Of a stretch of 64,000 nucleotides of DNA, positions 26,745 through 35,901 are shown piece by piece; the first letter of the stretch is position 1; each line of letters opens with the position of its first letter. Below the pieces are notes generated by a model. That model was not told the DNA's origin. It ran no database searches and worked only from the letters and a program-made list of their open reading frames with translations. Source of the stretch: an uncultured Pelagibacteraceae bacterium (GTDB taxonomy: Bacteria > Pseudomonadota > Alphaproteobacteria > Pelagibacterales > Pelagibacteraceae); the NCBI GenBank assembly GCA_902625035.1, contig CACNZK010000002.1, forward strand, positions 1 through 64,000, given 5' to 3'. Position numbers and translations under genes: made by a program.

Positions 26745-27698
26745 TTAATTAACTTTATTAATGCAATTTCCTGTCTTAAAAAATTCATCGATGTTATCAA
26801 TCGCAAGATTTGCCATCGCAATTCTAGTGTCTTTAGTTGCACTACCTAAGTGAGGTAAGATAAAAGCTGATTTAATCTTTAAGTAACCTGGATTTAAATT
26901 TGGTTCATTCTTATAAACATCAAGTCCAACAGCATAAATTTTTCTTCTATTGAGTGCATCTATCAATGCATCATCATCAACAATATCACCTCTTGCAACA
27001 TTGGTAATTACTGCCCCTTTAGGGAAATATTCAACTGTCTCTTTATTAATCATATTTTCAGTTTCTTTTGTTGCTGGACAGCAAATAGATAAAACATCAG
27101 ATACTGAAAACAAACTTTTTAAATTATCATGGTAAATAGCACCTTGCTCTTTTTCCTCGCTAAGCTTTGATCGGTTATGATAATGAATAATCATACCTAA
27201 TGATTTAGCAATCCTTGCAATTTTTTGACCTATTCTACCCATTCCTAAAACTCCAAGTCTTGTTCCAGTCAGTTGCTTTCCAATTAAATAGTCTGCAGAC
27301 CATTTCCATCCACCTTCTCTAGCTGACTCGATTCCCTCTGCTGCTCTTCTACAAGCTCCTAATATTAACAAAATACCAATTTCTGCTGTTGCATCTGATA
27401 AAACCTCAGGAGTATTAGTAACTGCAATTCCTCTTTTTTTCGCTGCCTCTAAATCTATATTTCCAAAACCAACTGCAAAATTTGAAATAATTTTCACAGT
27501 ATCTGGTAATTTGTTTATTGTTTCTTTATCCATCTTATCTGTAAGTGAAGATAAAATACCATCACAATCTTGGCTCATCTCTATAACTTTTGATTGCGAG
27601 TATAACTCATCATTAGAATTGAATATTGGATTAAATGTTTTAGTAGCTTTATCTTCACTCTCTTTAATTAATTTTCTTGTAATCAAAATTTTTTTCAT
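26745..27698 (-). CDS. gyaR: D-isomer-specific 2-hydroxyacid dehydrogenase (glyoxylate/hydroxypyruvate reductase-like)
   Basis: The 317-residue protein has the NAD-binding VLGMGRIGQKIARIAKSLG, the catalytic Arg in NVARGDIVDDDALIDAL, the Glu in DVYKNEPNLNP and the His in LPHLGSATKDTR. The sequence fits the GyaR/GhrB group that reduces glyoxylate and hydroxypyruvate to glycolate and glycerate. It is separated by 12 bases from the FAD-linked oxidase upstream and lies before the TRAP genes on the same strand. Direction and substrate in vivo are inferred. Confidence 0.85.
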   Translation of the reverse strand: MKKILITRKLIKESEDKATKTFNPIFNSNDELYSQSKVIEMSQDCDGILSSLTDKMDKETINKLPDTVKIISNFAVGFGNIDLEAAKKRGIAVTNTPEVLSDATAEIGILLILGACRRAAEGIESAREGGWKWSADYLIGKQLTGTRLGVLGMGRIGQKIARIAKSLGMIIHYHNRSKLSEEKEQGAIYHDNLKSLFSVSDVLSICCPATKETENMINKETVEYFPKGAVITNVARGDIVDDDALIDALNRRKIYAVGLDVYKNEPNLNPGYLKIKSAFILPHLGSATKDTRIAMANLAIDNIDEFFKTGNCINKVN

Positions 27699-27710
27699 AA
27701 AATATATCTA

Positions 27711-29084
27711 TTAGTTAAGATCAAATATCTTGCCTGGATTCATTATATTGTTTTGGTCAATACTTTTTTTAATCAATTTCATAACAGGAATATTATCTCC
27801 ATGTTCTTTTAAAAGATATTCTTTTTTATGAAGACCAACACCATGTTCTCCAGTAACAGTTCCTTTAAGTTCTAAAGCCTTTTTAATTAATGTATCGTTA
27901 AACTCCCTTATTTTTTTATACATTTCTTTTTTTTCAGGATCAAAAGGTAATAATACATGAAAGTTTCCATCACCTAAGTGACCAACCATTGGTGCTCTAA
28001 GCCCAAATTTTTTTGCTTGTTCTTCTGCATAATTCACGCACTCTGTTATGTTCGAAATAGGTAGACATACATCTGTTGTGTAAACCCTGCCGTTATTTAT
28101 TAGAGCTTTTACAGAATAATAAACATCCCATCTTGCTTGCCAAAGTTTATTTCTTTCTTCTAAATCTTTTGCCCACTTAAAAGAGCTCCCATTATTATCT
28201 TTAGATATTTCCTCAACTATTTTTATATTTTCTTTGTTAGATAATTCTGATCCATGAAATTCAAAAAATAACGTAGGCGTTTCCTCAATATCTTTTAATT
28301 TTGAATAATTTATACTTATTCCCATTTGATCTTTATTTAACATTTCAATCCTTGCGATTGGGACACCATACTGGATAACCTGTTGCGCAGTTTGAACTGC
28401 TTTTTCCAAAGTTGGGAAGTGACAAACAGCCGACATTATACTCTCTGGTATAGGAGAAAGTCTCAATTGAACTTCCGTTATAATCCCTAAGGTTCCCTCA
28501 GAACCAATAAATAAATTGGTTAAATTATAGCCTGCTGAAGTTTTTTTTGTTCTACCTCCTGTGTTAATAATATCACCATTAGGTAAAACAACAGTTAAAC
28601 CAGTAATTACAGTTTTCATTGTGCCGTATTTTACAGCCATTGTCCCAGAGGCTGAAGTGGAGGCCATACCTCCAATTGCTGCATTAGCTCCTGGATCAAT
28701 TGGAAAAAAAACACCGTCTTCTCTCAAGTATTCATTTAATTGTTCTTTTGTAACACAGGCCTGGACCCTACAATCAAAGTCCTCAGCATTGACGCTTAAA
28801 ATTTTATTCATTTTCTCAAGGCTGATAGTTATTCCTTTTTCGTTACCTACAACATTGCCCTCTAATGATGTACCAGTTCCGAATGGAACAACTGGTATTT
28901 TATGCTTATTGCAGATACTTAATATCCTAGATACTTCCTCATTTGTTTCGGGAAAAATAACTGCCTTGGACAAAATAGGATCGTACGTATCTTCTCCTCT
29001 TGCATAATTGGTTCTTGTTGAAATTGATGTTGAAAATCTTCCATTGAATATTTTTTTTAATTCCGCATGTACTTGTTCATTCAT
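27711..29084 (-). CDS. FAD-linked oxidase, D-lactate dehydrogenase / glycolate oxidase GlcD-like
   Basis: The 457-residue protein has the FAD PCMH domain (VVPFGTGTSLEGNVVG, GGMASTSASGTMAVKYGTM, GSEGTLGIITEVQLRLSP) and the C-terminal oxidase part with the metal/substrate histidines in GHLGDGNFHVLLPF and TGEHGVGLHKK. Length matches cytochrome-type D-lactate dehydrogenase and GlcD. There are no glcE or glcF genes next to it, which favours a single-subunit D-lactate or D-2-hydroxyacid dehydrogenase. It is probably peripheral to the inner membrane, feeding electrons to cytochrome c or quinone. Confidence 0.87.
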   Translation of the reverse strand: MNEQVHAELKKIFNGRFSTSISTRTNYARGEDTYDPILSKAVIFPETNEEVSRILSICNKHKIPVVPFGTGTSLEGNVVGNEKGITISLEKMNKILSVNAEDFDCRVQACVTKEQLNEYLREDGVFFPIDPGANAAIGGMASTSASGTMAVKYGTMKTVITGLTVVLPNGDIINTGGRTKKTSAGYNLTNLFIGSEGTLGIITEVQLRLSPIPESIMSAVCHFPTLEKAVQTAQQVIQYGVPIARIEMLNKDQMGISINYSKLKDIEETPTLFFEFHGSELSNKENIKIVEEISKDNNGSSFKWAKDLEERNKLWQARWDVYYSVKALINNGRVYTTDVCLPISNITECVNYAEEQAKKFGLRAPMVGHLGDGNFHVLLPFDPEKKEMYKKIREFNDTLIKKALELKGTVTGEHGVGLHKKEYLLKEHGDNIPVMKLIKKSIDQNNIMNPGKIFDLN

Positions 29085-29122
29085 TGAAAGAATATTAATA
29101 AAAATTCAAACAAAAATACAGC

Positions 29123-30289
29123 TTATTTAGTTAGCATTTTCTTAATATTTTCTAAAGCTTGAGAGATATTATCTCTTGATGCTGCAAAACTAAATCTAAC
29201 ATAATCATTACAAGTTTTTCCAAACGCCGTTCCTGGAACTATTGCAACTCCTGCTTCATGCATTGCTTTCTTACAAAATTCTGCACCATTCATACCTGTT
29301 CCAATCACTTTTGGGAAAGCATAAAAAGCTCCACCTGGTAAACTACATTCTACACCTGGAAGTTCATTTAATCCTTTATGGATCAAATCTCTTCTTTGAG
29401 TAAATTTAACCATCATTTCATTAATTGAATCATCCGGACCATCTAAAGCAGCAATACCAGCAAATTGTGCTGCAGCGTTTACACAAGAAACACTGTTTAT
29501 CAAAAGTTTATTAACGTGTTCTACTAAATTTTTAGGCCAAAAGCTCCAACCTAGTCTCCATCCAGTCATTGAATAAGCTTTACTCCAACCCTCAAGTACA
29601 ATTAATCTCTCTCTTAATTCTGGATAGTGAAAAAATGAAGGCATTTCTTTATCATCGAATATTTGTCTACTATAAATTTCATCACTCAAAATTGTTACAT
29701 GTGGATGTTTTTTTAATCCTTCAGCCAATACATCTATATCGGCCTTGTCGACGAAACTTCCTGTTGGATTATTTGGATTAATCAATATTAATAATCTTGT
29801 TTTATCAGTAATTAACGATAGAATTTTCTCAGGATTAAATTTAAGATCCTTATCCTCTGTTAAATCGTAAGGAACTGCAGTTGAGCCGGTATAATTAATC
29901 ATTGACTCATATATTGGAAATGCAGGTGTAGGATGAATTATCTCTGCTCCAGGCTCTCCGAAACATTGAATTGCATATGTCATAGTTGGTTTTCCACCAG
30001 GCATAATTAAAATTCTTTCAAAATCAACATCAACGCTATAACGTTTTTTAATCCATCTTGTTACAGCTTGTCTGCATTCCGGAATTCCATTTGACATTAC
30101 ATAGCCATGATGACCATCATCTAAAGCTTTTTTTGCTGCGTCAACAACATGTTTTGGTGTTTTGAAATCTGGTTGACCTAAGCCCAAATGTATCATTGGG
30201 TTACCTTGAGCCTCCAATTTTTTTGCTTCTGCAAGAACTGAAAATGCTGTTTCAGTTCCCAATCTATTTAAGCTTTTAGCTAATTCCAT
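29123..30289 (-). CDS. PLP-dependent class I aminotransferase
   Basis: The 388-residue protein has LGLGQPDFKTP at the start, INPNNPTGSFVD, LSDEIYSRQIF and the PLP lysine in GWSKAYSMTGWRLGWSFW, plus the carboxylate-binding Arg in YVRFSFAAS. It is a fold-type I enzyme of the AspC/alanine-glyoxylate-like group. Between lactate/glycolate oxidising genes it could aminate pyruvate or glyoxylate; specificity cannot be read from the sequence. It is 25 bases downstream of the FMN dehydrogenase gene. Confidence 0.87.
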   Translation of the reverse strand: MELAKSLNRLGTETAFSVLAEAKKLEAQGNPMIHLGLGQPDFKTPKHVVDAAKKALDDGHHGYVMSNGIPECRQAVTRWIKKRYSVDVDFERILIMPGGKPTMTYAIQCFGEPGAEIIHPTPAFPIYESMINYTGSTAVPYDLTEDKDLKFNPEKILSLITDKTRLLILINPNNPTGSFVDKADIDVLAEGLKKHPHVTILSDEIYSRQIFDDKEMPSFFHYPELRERLIVLEGWSKAYSMTGWRLGWSFWPKNLVEHVNKLLINSVSCVNAAAQFAGIAALDGPDDSINEMMVKFTQRRDLIHKGLNELPGVECSLPGGAFYAFPKVIGTGMNGAEFCKKAMHEAGVAIVPGTAFGKTCNDYVRFSFAASRDNISQALENIKKMLTK

Positions 30290-30314
30290 ATCAAGTTCCT
30301 TTTTTTTTATTTTT

Positions 30315-31469
30315 TTATTGATTTCTATAAATTAATTTTGAACTATTCAACTCTTTTAAATTTGAACAACCCATTAAAACCATATCTCTTTCAATCTCAT
30401 CGTGCATGTTTTTTAGTAAATGTTCAACACCTTGTTGCCCTCCTGCGGCTAAAGAGAACAAAAACATTTTACCAAAACTACATGCTTTTGCCCCAGCTGC
30501 TAAGGCTTTTAGGACATGTGTCCCTCTTCTTACTCCACCATCTAAGATTATTTCTAACTTATCTCCCACTGCATCTGAAATTGCTTTCACTTGGTCAAAA
30601 GGTGACCTAGAGCCATCTAGTTGTCTACCTCCATGATTTGAGATCATGATAGCAGTACAACCAATATCAACAGCCCTTTTTGCATCTTCAACTGACATAA
30701 CTCCTTTTAAGGCAAATGGTCCATTCCATTTTTTTGCGCAATATTCTGCATCTTTCCATCCCATCAATGGATCATACTGCTCATTAATATATTCTATAAC
30801 TGATTTTGCAATATTCGTTCCTTTATCTGTTTTTTTTTTAACATTTGAGAGCTCAAATTTTTTTCCAGATAAATAATTTAAAACCCAACCTGGTCTCATC
30901 GCAAAACTCATTAAGCTTTTTAATGTAAGCTTTGGCGGTGTTGTAAATCCTGTTCTATGATCTTTTTCTCTGTTTCCCGCTACTAAAGTATCTACAGTCA
31001 GACACATTGCATCAAATCCTGATCTTCTTGACCTATCAATCAAATCATCCGTGATTGATTTGTCTTTATGAACATAAAGTTGAAATAATTTTGGACCACT
31101 AGAAATATTAGATATCTCCTCAATAGAATTGTTACTCATTGAAGACATGCTGTAAAAAGTTCCAAATTTTTCTGCTGCTCTTGCTGAAGCTTTATCACCA
31201 TCAACATGATAAAGTCTCTGCATTGCAGCGGGAGAAAGAAAAATTGGCATATCTATTTTTCTACCAAATAAAGTTGTTGTTAAATCAGGTTTACCAACAT
31301 TAGCTAACACATTAGGGACTAGGTCACATTCATTAAATGATTCTGTGTTTCTTCTTAAAGTAGTTTCATCATCGGAACCACCATCTATGTAATGAAAAAT
31401 TGGTGAAGGTAATTTTTTTTTTGCTAAATTTCTAAAATCTTGGAAATTATAGCAATTTTTTAAACTCAC
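30315..31469 (-). CDS. lldD: FMN-dependent alpha-hydroxy acid dehydrogenase, copy B (LldD family)
   Basis: The 384-residue protein has FHYIDGGSDDETTLRRN, FQLYVHKDK, LTVDTLVAGNREKDHRTGF, LKGVMSVEDAKRAVDIGC and SNHGGRQLDGS, all hallmarks of L-lactate dehydrogenase/glycolate oxidase proteins. The FMN phosphate loop ILDGGVRRGTHVLKAL is normal, but the usual GR of the next strand is GK here (SFGKMFLF). It is adjacent to a paralogue with a different loop (stop/start overlap of one base), a tandem duplication. Electrons likely go to the respiratory chain. Confidence 0.9.
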   Translation of the reverse strand: MSLKNCYNFQDFRNLAKKKLPSPIFHYIDGGSDDETTLRRNTESFNECDLVPNVLANVGKPDLTTTLFGRKIDMPIFLSPAAMQRLYHVDGDKASARAAEKFGTFYSMSSMSNNSIEEISNISSGPKLFQLYVHKDKSITDDLIDRSRRSGFDAMCLTVDTLVAGNREKDHRTGFTTPPKLTLKSLMSFAMRPGWVLNYLSGKKFELSNVKKKTDKGTNIAKSVIEYINEQYDPLMGWKDAEYCAKKWNGPFALKGVMSVEDAKRAVDIGCTAIMISNHGGRQLDGSRSPFDQVKAISDAVGDKLEIILDGGVRRGTHVLKALAAGAKACSFGKMFLFSLAAGGQQGVEHLLKNMHDEIERDMVLMGCSNLKELNSSKLIYRNQ

Positions 31470-32620
31470 TATCTTCTAAATCTTAAATTATTTCGACTTA
31501 AATCACTTATTTTTGTACAGCCCATAAGTTTCATGTCACGTTCTAATTCAGTTCTATACTTTTCTAATGCTCTCTCAACTCCAGCTTGGCCAGCAGCTGC
31601 TAAAGCATAAAGATAAAGTCTACCACCTGAACATGCTTTCGCACCTAATGATAATGCTTTTAACATATGAGTTCCTCTGTGAATTCCACCTTCACAAATG
31701 ACATCAAGCTTATCGCCAACTGCATCAACAATTTCTGCAAGTTGATCAAAAGGCGCTCTAGATCCATCTAACTGTCTTCCGCCATGATTTGATACCATTA
31801 TGCCTGTGCATCCTATGTCTACAGCTCTTTTTGCATCTTCTACACTCATAATTCCTTTGAGAGCGAAATGACCTCCCCATTTAGAACAAAGATTTTCAGC
31901 ATCTTTCCAATTCATAGATTGATCCAACATAGTTGAAAAATAATTTCCAATTGATGAGTTAACATCGGTACCTTCTTTCACAAAATCTTGTAAATGAGGT
32001 AATTCAAACTTACCTTTTGTTAGATAATTAATTCCCCACATCGGTTTAGTAGCAAAACTATATAAACTTGCTAATGTTAACTTTGGTGGAGAGGTAAATC
32101 CTGTTCTTAAGTCTCTTTCTCTATTTCCTCCAGTAATAGTATCAACTGTTAAAGCCATCACATCAAAATTTGCTGCTTTGGCTCTTTCCAAACAAGAGTC
32201 ATTTAAACCCCTATCTTTATGAAAATAAAACTGAAACATTTTAGGTGTATCAATCATTGAAGAAATTTCCTCAACACTAACTGTGGCTAAAGCAGAAACA
32301 CCAAACATTGTATTAAATTTTTTTGCAGCTTTTCCAACCGCTCTTTCTCCATCGTAATGAAAAAGTCTTTGTAAAGCTGTTGGTGATAAGTAAAAAGGTA
32401 AATCTAATTTTTTTCCAAATATTGTAGTAGACAAATCAACTTCTTCAACTCCTCGCAAAACATTCGGAACTAAATCTACATCATCAAATGCGCTAGTATT
32501 TCTAGCGTATGTGATTTCGTCATCTGCTGCTCCATCAATATAATGAAAGATAGGTGATGGCAGCTTTTTTTGAGCTAATTTTCTAAAATCACTAAAGTTG
32601 TGACAATCTTTTAAATTCAT
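31469..32620 (-). CDS. lldD: FMN-dependent alpha-hydroxy acid dehydrogenase, copy A (LldD family)
   Basis: The 383-residue paralogue of the next gene keeps FHYIDGAADDEITYARN, FQFYFHKDR, LTVDTITGGNRERDLRTGF and SNHGGRQLDGS. In the FMN phosphate loop it reads VICEGGIHRGTHMLKAL, replacing the family's DGGVRRG with EGGIHRG, while keeping GGRLYLY. The two copies have thus exchanged different conserved residues and probably act on different 2-hydroxy acids. It starts 8 bases after the stop of the PagL-like gene's neighbour region and overlaps copy B by one base. Confidence 0.9.
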   Translation of the reverse strand: MNLKDCHNFSDFRKLAQKKLPSPIFHYIDGAADDEITYARNTSAFDDVDLVPNVLRGVEEVDLSTTIFGKKLDLPFYLSPTALQRLFHYDGERAVGKAAKKFNTMFGVSALATVSVEEISSMIDTPKMFQFYFHKDRGLNDSCLERAKAANFDVMALTVDTITGGNRERDLRTGFTSPPKLTLASLYSFATKPMWGINYLTKGKFELPHLQDFVKEGTDVNSSIGNYFSTMLDQSMNWKDAENLCSKWGGHFALKGIMSVEDAKRAVDIGCTGIMVSNHGGRQLDGSRAPFDQLAEIVDAVGDKLDVICEGGIHRGTHMLKALSLGAKACSGGRLYLYALAAAGQAGVERALEKYRTELERDMKLMGCTKISDLSRNNLRFRR

Positions 32621-32628
32621 AATTTTTT

Positions 32629-33138
32629 TTAAAACTTTTTGAGGAAATTAAACATATAACTATTTGCCCCAGGATTTTTATCACCTAAACTCGCATTAGA
32701 TACGTGATTATAAGAAAAAGCAAAATTGGTTGTATCTGAGGTTTTATAAGATAATTGTACTTCTGATTTAAACTCTAGAACATGGCCTAAATCCTTTCCA
32801 TCTCCCTCATGGTAAAGTCCTGGAGCAAAACTTGGAGTGAGATAAAAGGAACCCATATCTACATTCCACTCAACACCAGTATAAATATATGCTGCTGAAT
32901 TTGCAGTGATAAAACCGCCTGTAATTGGAGAAACATTTCCTAAAAATGTATTTTTATTTAAATTTTCATCTTGGTGTTGGAATCCTAATAACATTGCTTT
33001 TTGTTTGTGATCACTAAAATCAAAATTCCCAACGAACAAATTTAATTGATGATTATTATCATCAACTGTTGCATCTGCAAAAAGCTTTGAAGGCAAAGTT
33101 AAGATAAATAAGACCAAAAAAATTTTTTTAATATTCAT
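32629..33138 (-). CDS. pagL: acyloxyacyl hydrolase, PagL-like lipid A deacylase
   Basis: The 169-residue protein has a signal peptide (about 1-21) and then alternating beta-barrel-type segments ending in Phe (FNFLKKF), as for an outer membrane barrel. The C-terminal SYNHVSNASLGDKNPGANSY (H145, S147) matches the catalytic YxHxSNA...NPG region of the PagL/acyloxyacyl hydrolase family. It would remove the 3-O acyl chain from lipid A. It sits between ccmH and the lactate dehydrogenase genes, with 16 bases on one side and 8 on the other, but with no functional link to them. Confidence 0.8.
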   Translation of the reverse strand: MNIKKIFLVLFILTLPSKLFADATVDDNNHQLNLFVGNFDFSDHKQKAMLLGFQHQDENLNKNTFLGNVSPITGGFITANSAAYIYTGVEWNVDMGSFYLTPSFAPGLYHEGDGKDLGHVLEFKSEVQLSYKTSDTTNFAFSYNHVSNASLGDKNPGANSYMFNFLKKF

Positions 33139-33154
33139 AATTATAAAAAGTAGA

Positions 33155-33517
33155 TTATTTTTTATTATAAAACCTTTTAATTATTATTGCACCACCCGCT
33201 AAGAATATCAAGATAGGCAATAGCCATAAAAAATAGGTATTTCTGTTGAAAACTGGATCATACAATATCCATTCTCCATATTTCATTTTTAAAAAACTAT
33301 ATATTTGTTCTTCACTTAGACCTTCTTGGATTTTATTTTTAATAACTAACTTTAGACTTATTGCAAATTCTGAATCTGAGTCATGCACTGATTGACCTTG
33401 ACAAATTAAGCATCTCAAATTTTTTGCGATTTTATTTTCAGTTTTAATTTCATCTGCCTTTAAGAAATTAAAATTCAAGATTATAGCTACAATCAAAAAT
33501 ATATGAATAAATTTCAT
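33155..33517 (-). CDS. ccmH: cytochrome c maturation protein CcmH
   Basis: The 120-residue protein has a signal/anchor at the N-terminus, the LRCLICQGQSVHDSDSEFA redox motif (LRCxxC), LSEEQIYSFLKMKYGEWILYDP, and a C-terminal anchor (WLLPILIFLAGGAIII). It reduces or holds apocytochrome cysteines for haem ligation in the periplasm. It overlaps ccmG by 4 bases and is the last ccm gene; a CcmI partner is not fused to it. Confidence 0.95.
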   Translation of the reverse strand: MKFIHIFLIVAIILNFNFLKADEIKTENKIAKNLRCLICQGQSVHDSDSEFAISLKLVIKNKIQEGLSEEQIYSFLKMKYGEWILYDPVFNRNTYFLWLLPILIFLAGGAIIIKRFYNKK

Positions 33518-34032
33518 CTAATTATTTTTTGAATTTCTAGTAAATTGTCTTCGTTAATTGGTCCTATAAATCTTTTTATAATTTTATTTTGATATACTAA
33601 AAAACTTTCTGGCACCCCATAAGCACCCCACTCAATTGATACTGAGCCATCCTTGTCTGATACAATTATATCGTAAGGATTTCCTAGATCTTTTAAAAAA
33701 CTTGAGGCATTTGTAAAGTTATCTTTATAATTGAATCCTATTAATTCTATTCTATCGTCCTTTTTTAATTCCATTAAAAATTCATGTTCCTTCTTACAGG
33801 GGATACACCATGATGCCCAAATGTTCATAAAATAATAATCATTATCTTTAAAAATTTTTTCTGAGATGACAATAGAATCATTTTCAAAAGATTTTAACTT
33901 GAATGATGGAACTTCTTTTTTTAAATTGACGTCTGGAGTGTAAATATTTGGATTTTTCAAACCTTTGAAAAAAATTACAAAAGTAATTAAAAAAAATAAA
34001 ATTAAAATTATTGGAATAAATTTAGATTTCAT
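33514..34032 (-). CDS. ccmG: thiol:disulphide oxidoreductase CcmG/DsbE
   Basis: The 172-residue thioredoxin-fold protein has one N-terminal membrane anchor and the active site NIWASWCIPCKKEHEFL. VYGVPESFLVY-like AYGVPESFLVYQNK carries the cis-Pro. It is the periplasmic reductant for apocytochrome c. The gene overlaps ccmF by 11 bases and ccmH by 4, in standard ccmCDEFGH order. Confidence 0.95.
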   Translation of the reverse strand: MKSKFIPIILILFFLITFVIFFKGLKNPNIYTPDVNLKKEVPSFKLKSFENDSIVISEKIFKDNDYYFMNIWASWCIPCKKEHEFLMELKKDDRIELIGFNYKDNFTNASSFLKDLGNPYDIIVSDKDGSVSIEWGAYGVPESFLVYQNKIIKRFIGPINEDNLLEIQKIIR

Positions 34033-35899
34033 ATCTTTTTTTAAAAAAACTTAAAAAGCCACCAAAACTTATTAATATTACTGAAATCCATATCCAAATC
34101 ATAAAAGGTTTTACTTGATATCTAATATTAAAGTATTCCTGGTTCTGAACATAATTCATTGTCATAAATTTATCTGTGAGAAAGTTAGTTTTAATGTCTG
34201 CCTCACTCGTAATTATATTTGGTTGATTATATATTCTTAACTCAGGATTCAGAATATCTAATGAACCATCTAAATTTTGTACATTAAATTTACCTATAAT
34301 TGCTTTGAAGTTTTTTTCGTCCTCTTGCTCAATGTTCTCAAAATTAATTGTAAATTTTTCAGTCTTAAATGTTTCACCAATTTTTAGATTTGTAATTACC
34401 TCATTAGAAAAAATATTGTTAAATAAAATACTTAGAATTAATAAACTAAAACCAAAATGAGCAATGTTCTGAGATAAATTTTTAAATCTTTTAACAAAAA
34501 ATTCTCTAGAAGTAGAAAAAAATAAAAAGAAGGCAGAAGTCACCAAAATAGTATTAATAAGGAAATTTATATCAAATTTTTTAATTATTAATGCTGATAA
34601 CAAAAACGATATTATTAAAAATACAGTCATATAAAACTTATCTTTAAAATCTGATTTAATCCAATTGAGGTTTGGTCCAATTGCCATAGCTACTAAAAAT
34701 GGAATTAAGAAAGGCAAAATGAGTTTGTTATAAAAAGGTGGTCCAACGGATATTTTATTTGAGGTTATAACCTCTAAAAATATTGGATAAATTGTTCCTA
34801 TTAAAACTACTGATAAAAAGTACATCATAAACCAATTATTTACTAAAATAGATGTCTCCTTGCTTAGCCAAAAAAAATTATTTTCTAATTTTTCTTTCTC
34901 TGAATGAAAAAAAATGAAAATAAAAATAGATAAAAAAATAAGTGTAAAAAGAAAAATTAAAATAAATAAACCTCTCTCAGGATCATTGGCAAACGTATGC
35001 ACTGAATTTAAAATTCCAGATCTTACTAAAAAAGTTCCACTCATACTTAAAGCAAAAGTTGCTATTGATAATATAATGGCCCATGAGGTTAATATTTTCT
35101 TCCTCTCCAAGACTAATATACAGTGAAGTAAAGTTGTTAATGCAAACCATGGCATTAGTGATACATTTTCTACTGGATCCCAAAACCAAAAACCGCCCCA
35201 ACCTAATTCATAATATGCCCAAATGGATCCAATTAAAATTCCTAGTGTAAGAAAAACCCAAGATGTTAAAACCCATTGTTTAATATGCTTTGCCCATTCT
35301 TTTGTTACATATGATGTGACCATAGCAGCAAGAGCTGAAGAGAAAATTATCGAAGAACCTACATAACCTAAATATAAAATAGGTGGATGTATTGCTAAAG
35401 CAGGATCTTGTAAAATTGGGTTCAGGCCTAAACCTTCATTCGGTGTTGGGAAAATATAATTAAATGGACTCGAAGTTTTAATTAAAAAAATAAAAAAACC
35501 TATAATTATTATTTGTTGAAACAATAGAGTAAAAATTCTGTATTTTTTTGGCTGATGATTTGATTTGAATAAAAAAATTGTAATAAACAAAGTTAATACT
35601 AATAACCATAACAATAGGCTGCCCTCATGATTACCCCAAGTTCCTGAGATTTTATAAAATAATGGTTTGGTCGTGTGAGAGTGGTTAAAAACAGTTTCGT
35701 TACTAAAATCTGAGTTTATAAAAGATATAATTAATCCAAAGAAACTTATGACCACCAAAAAAAATTGAATAAATGTAAAAGACACTATCTTTTTATCTAA
35801 GATTTCAGTGTCTCTTAAATTTCTGACTGAAAAGAAAATAATAAAAACTGAAAAAAAAAGTCCAAAACCTAATGAATAAGAACCTATTAAACTAGCCAA
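34022..35899 (-). CDS. ccmF: haem lyase subunit CcmF
   Basis: The 625-residue membrane protein has about 14-15 helices, the tryptophan-rich haem motif GWGGFWFWDPVENVSLMPW, and the conserved KISGTWGNHEGSLLLWLL and LAIHPPILYLGYVG segments with haem-ligand histidines. The C-terminal periplasmic part (ENIEQEDEKNFKAIIGKF) is shorter than in E. coli. It ligates haem from CcmE to apocytochrome c together with CcmH. It overlaps ccmG and follows ccmE by 2 bases. Confidence 0.96.
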   Translation of the reverse strand: MASLIGSYSLGFGLFFSVFIIFFSVRNLRDTEILDKKIVSFTFIQFFLVVISFFGLIISFINSDFSNETVFNHSHTTKPLFYKISGTWGNHEGSLLLWLLVLTLFITIFLFKSNHQPKKYRIFTLLFQQIIIIGFFIFLIKTSSPFNYIFPTPNEGLGLNPILQDPALAIHPPILYLGYVGSSIIFSSALAAMVTSYVTKEWAKHIKQWVLTSWVFLTLGILIGSIWAYYELGWGGFWFWDPVENVSLMPWFALTTLLHCILVLERKKILTSWAIILSIATFALSMSGTFLVRSGILNSVHTFANDPERGLFILIFLFTLIFLSIFIFIFFHSEKEKLENNFFWLSKETSILVNNWFMMYFLSVVLIGTIYPIFLEVITSNKISVGPPFYNKLILPFLIPFLVAMAIGPNLNWIKSDFKDKFYMTVFLIISFLLSALIIKKFDINFLINTILVTSAFFLFFSTSREFFVKRFKNLSQNIAHFGFSLLILSILFNNIFSNEVITNLKIGETFKTEKFTINFENIEQEDEKNFKAIIGKFNVQNLDGSLDILNPELRIYNQPNIITSEADIKTNFLTDKFMTMNYVQNQEYFNIRYQVKPFMIWIWISVILISFGGFLSFFKKRYEI

Positions 35900-35901
35900 A
35901 T

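Noticed and set aside
30338-30876. Plus-strand ORFs over the LldD-family gene
   Set aside because: They lie antisense to clearly conserved FMN-dehydrogenase codons and show no family pattern.
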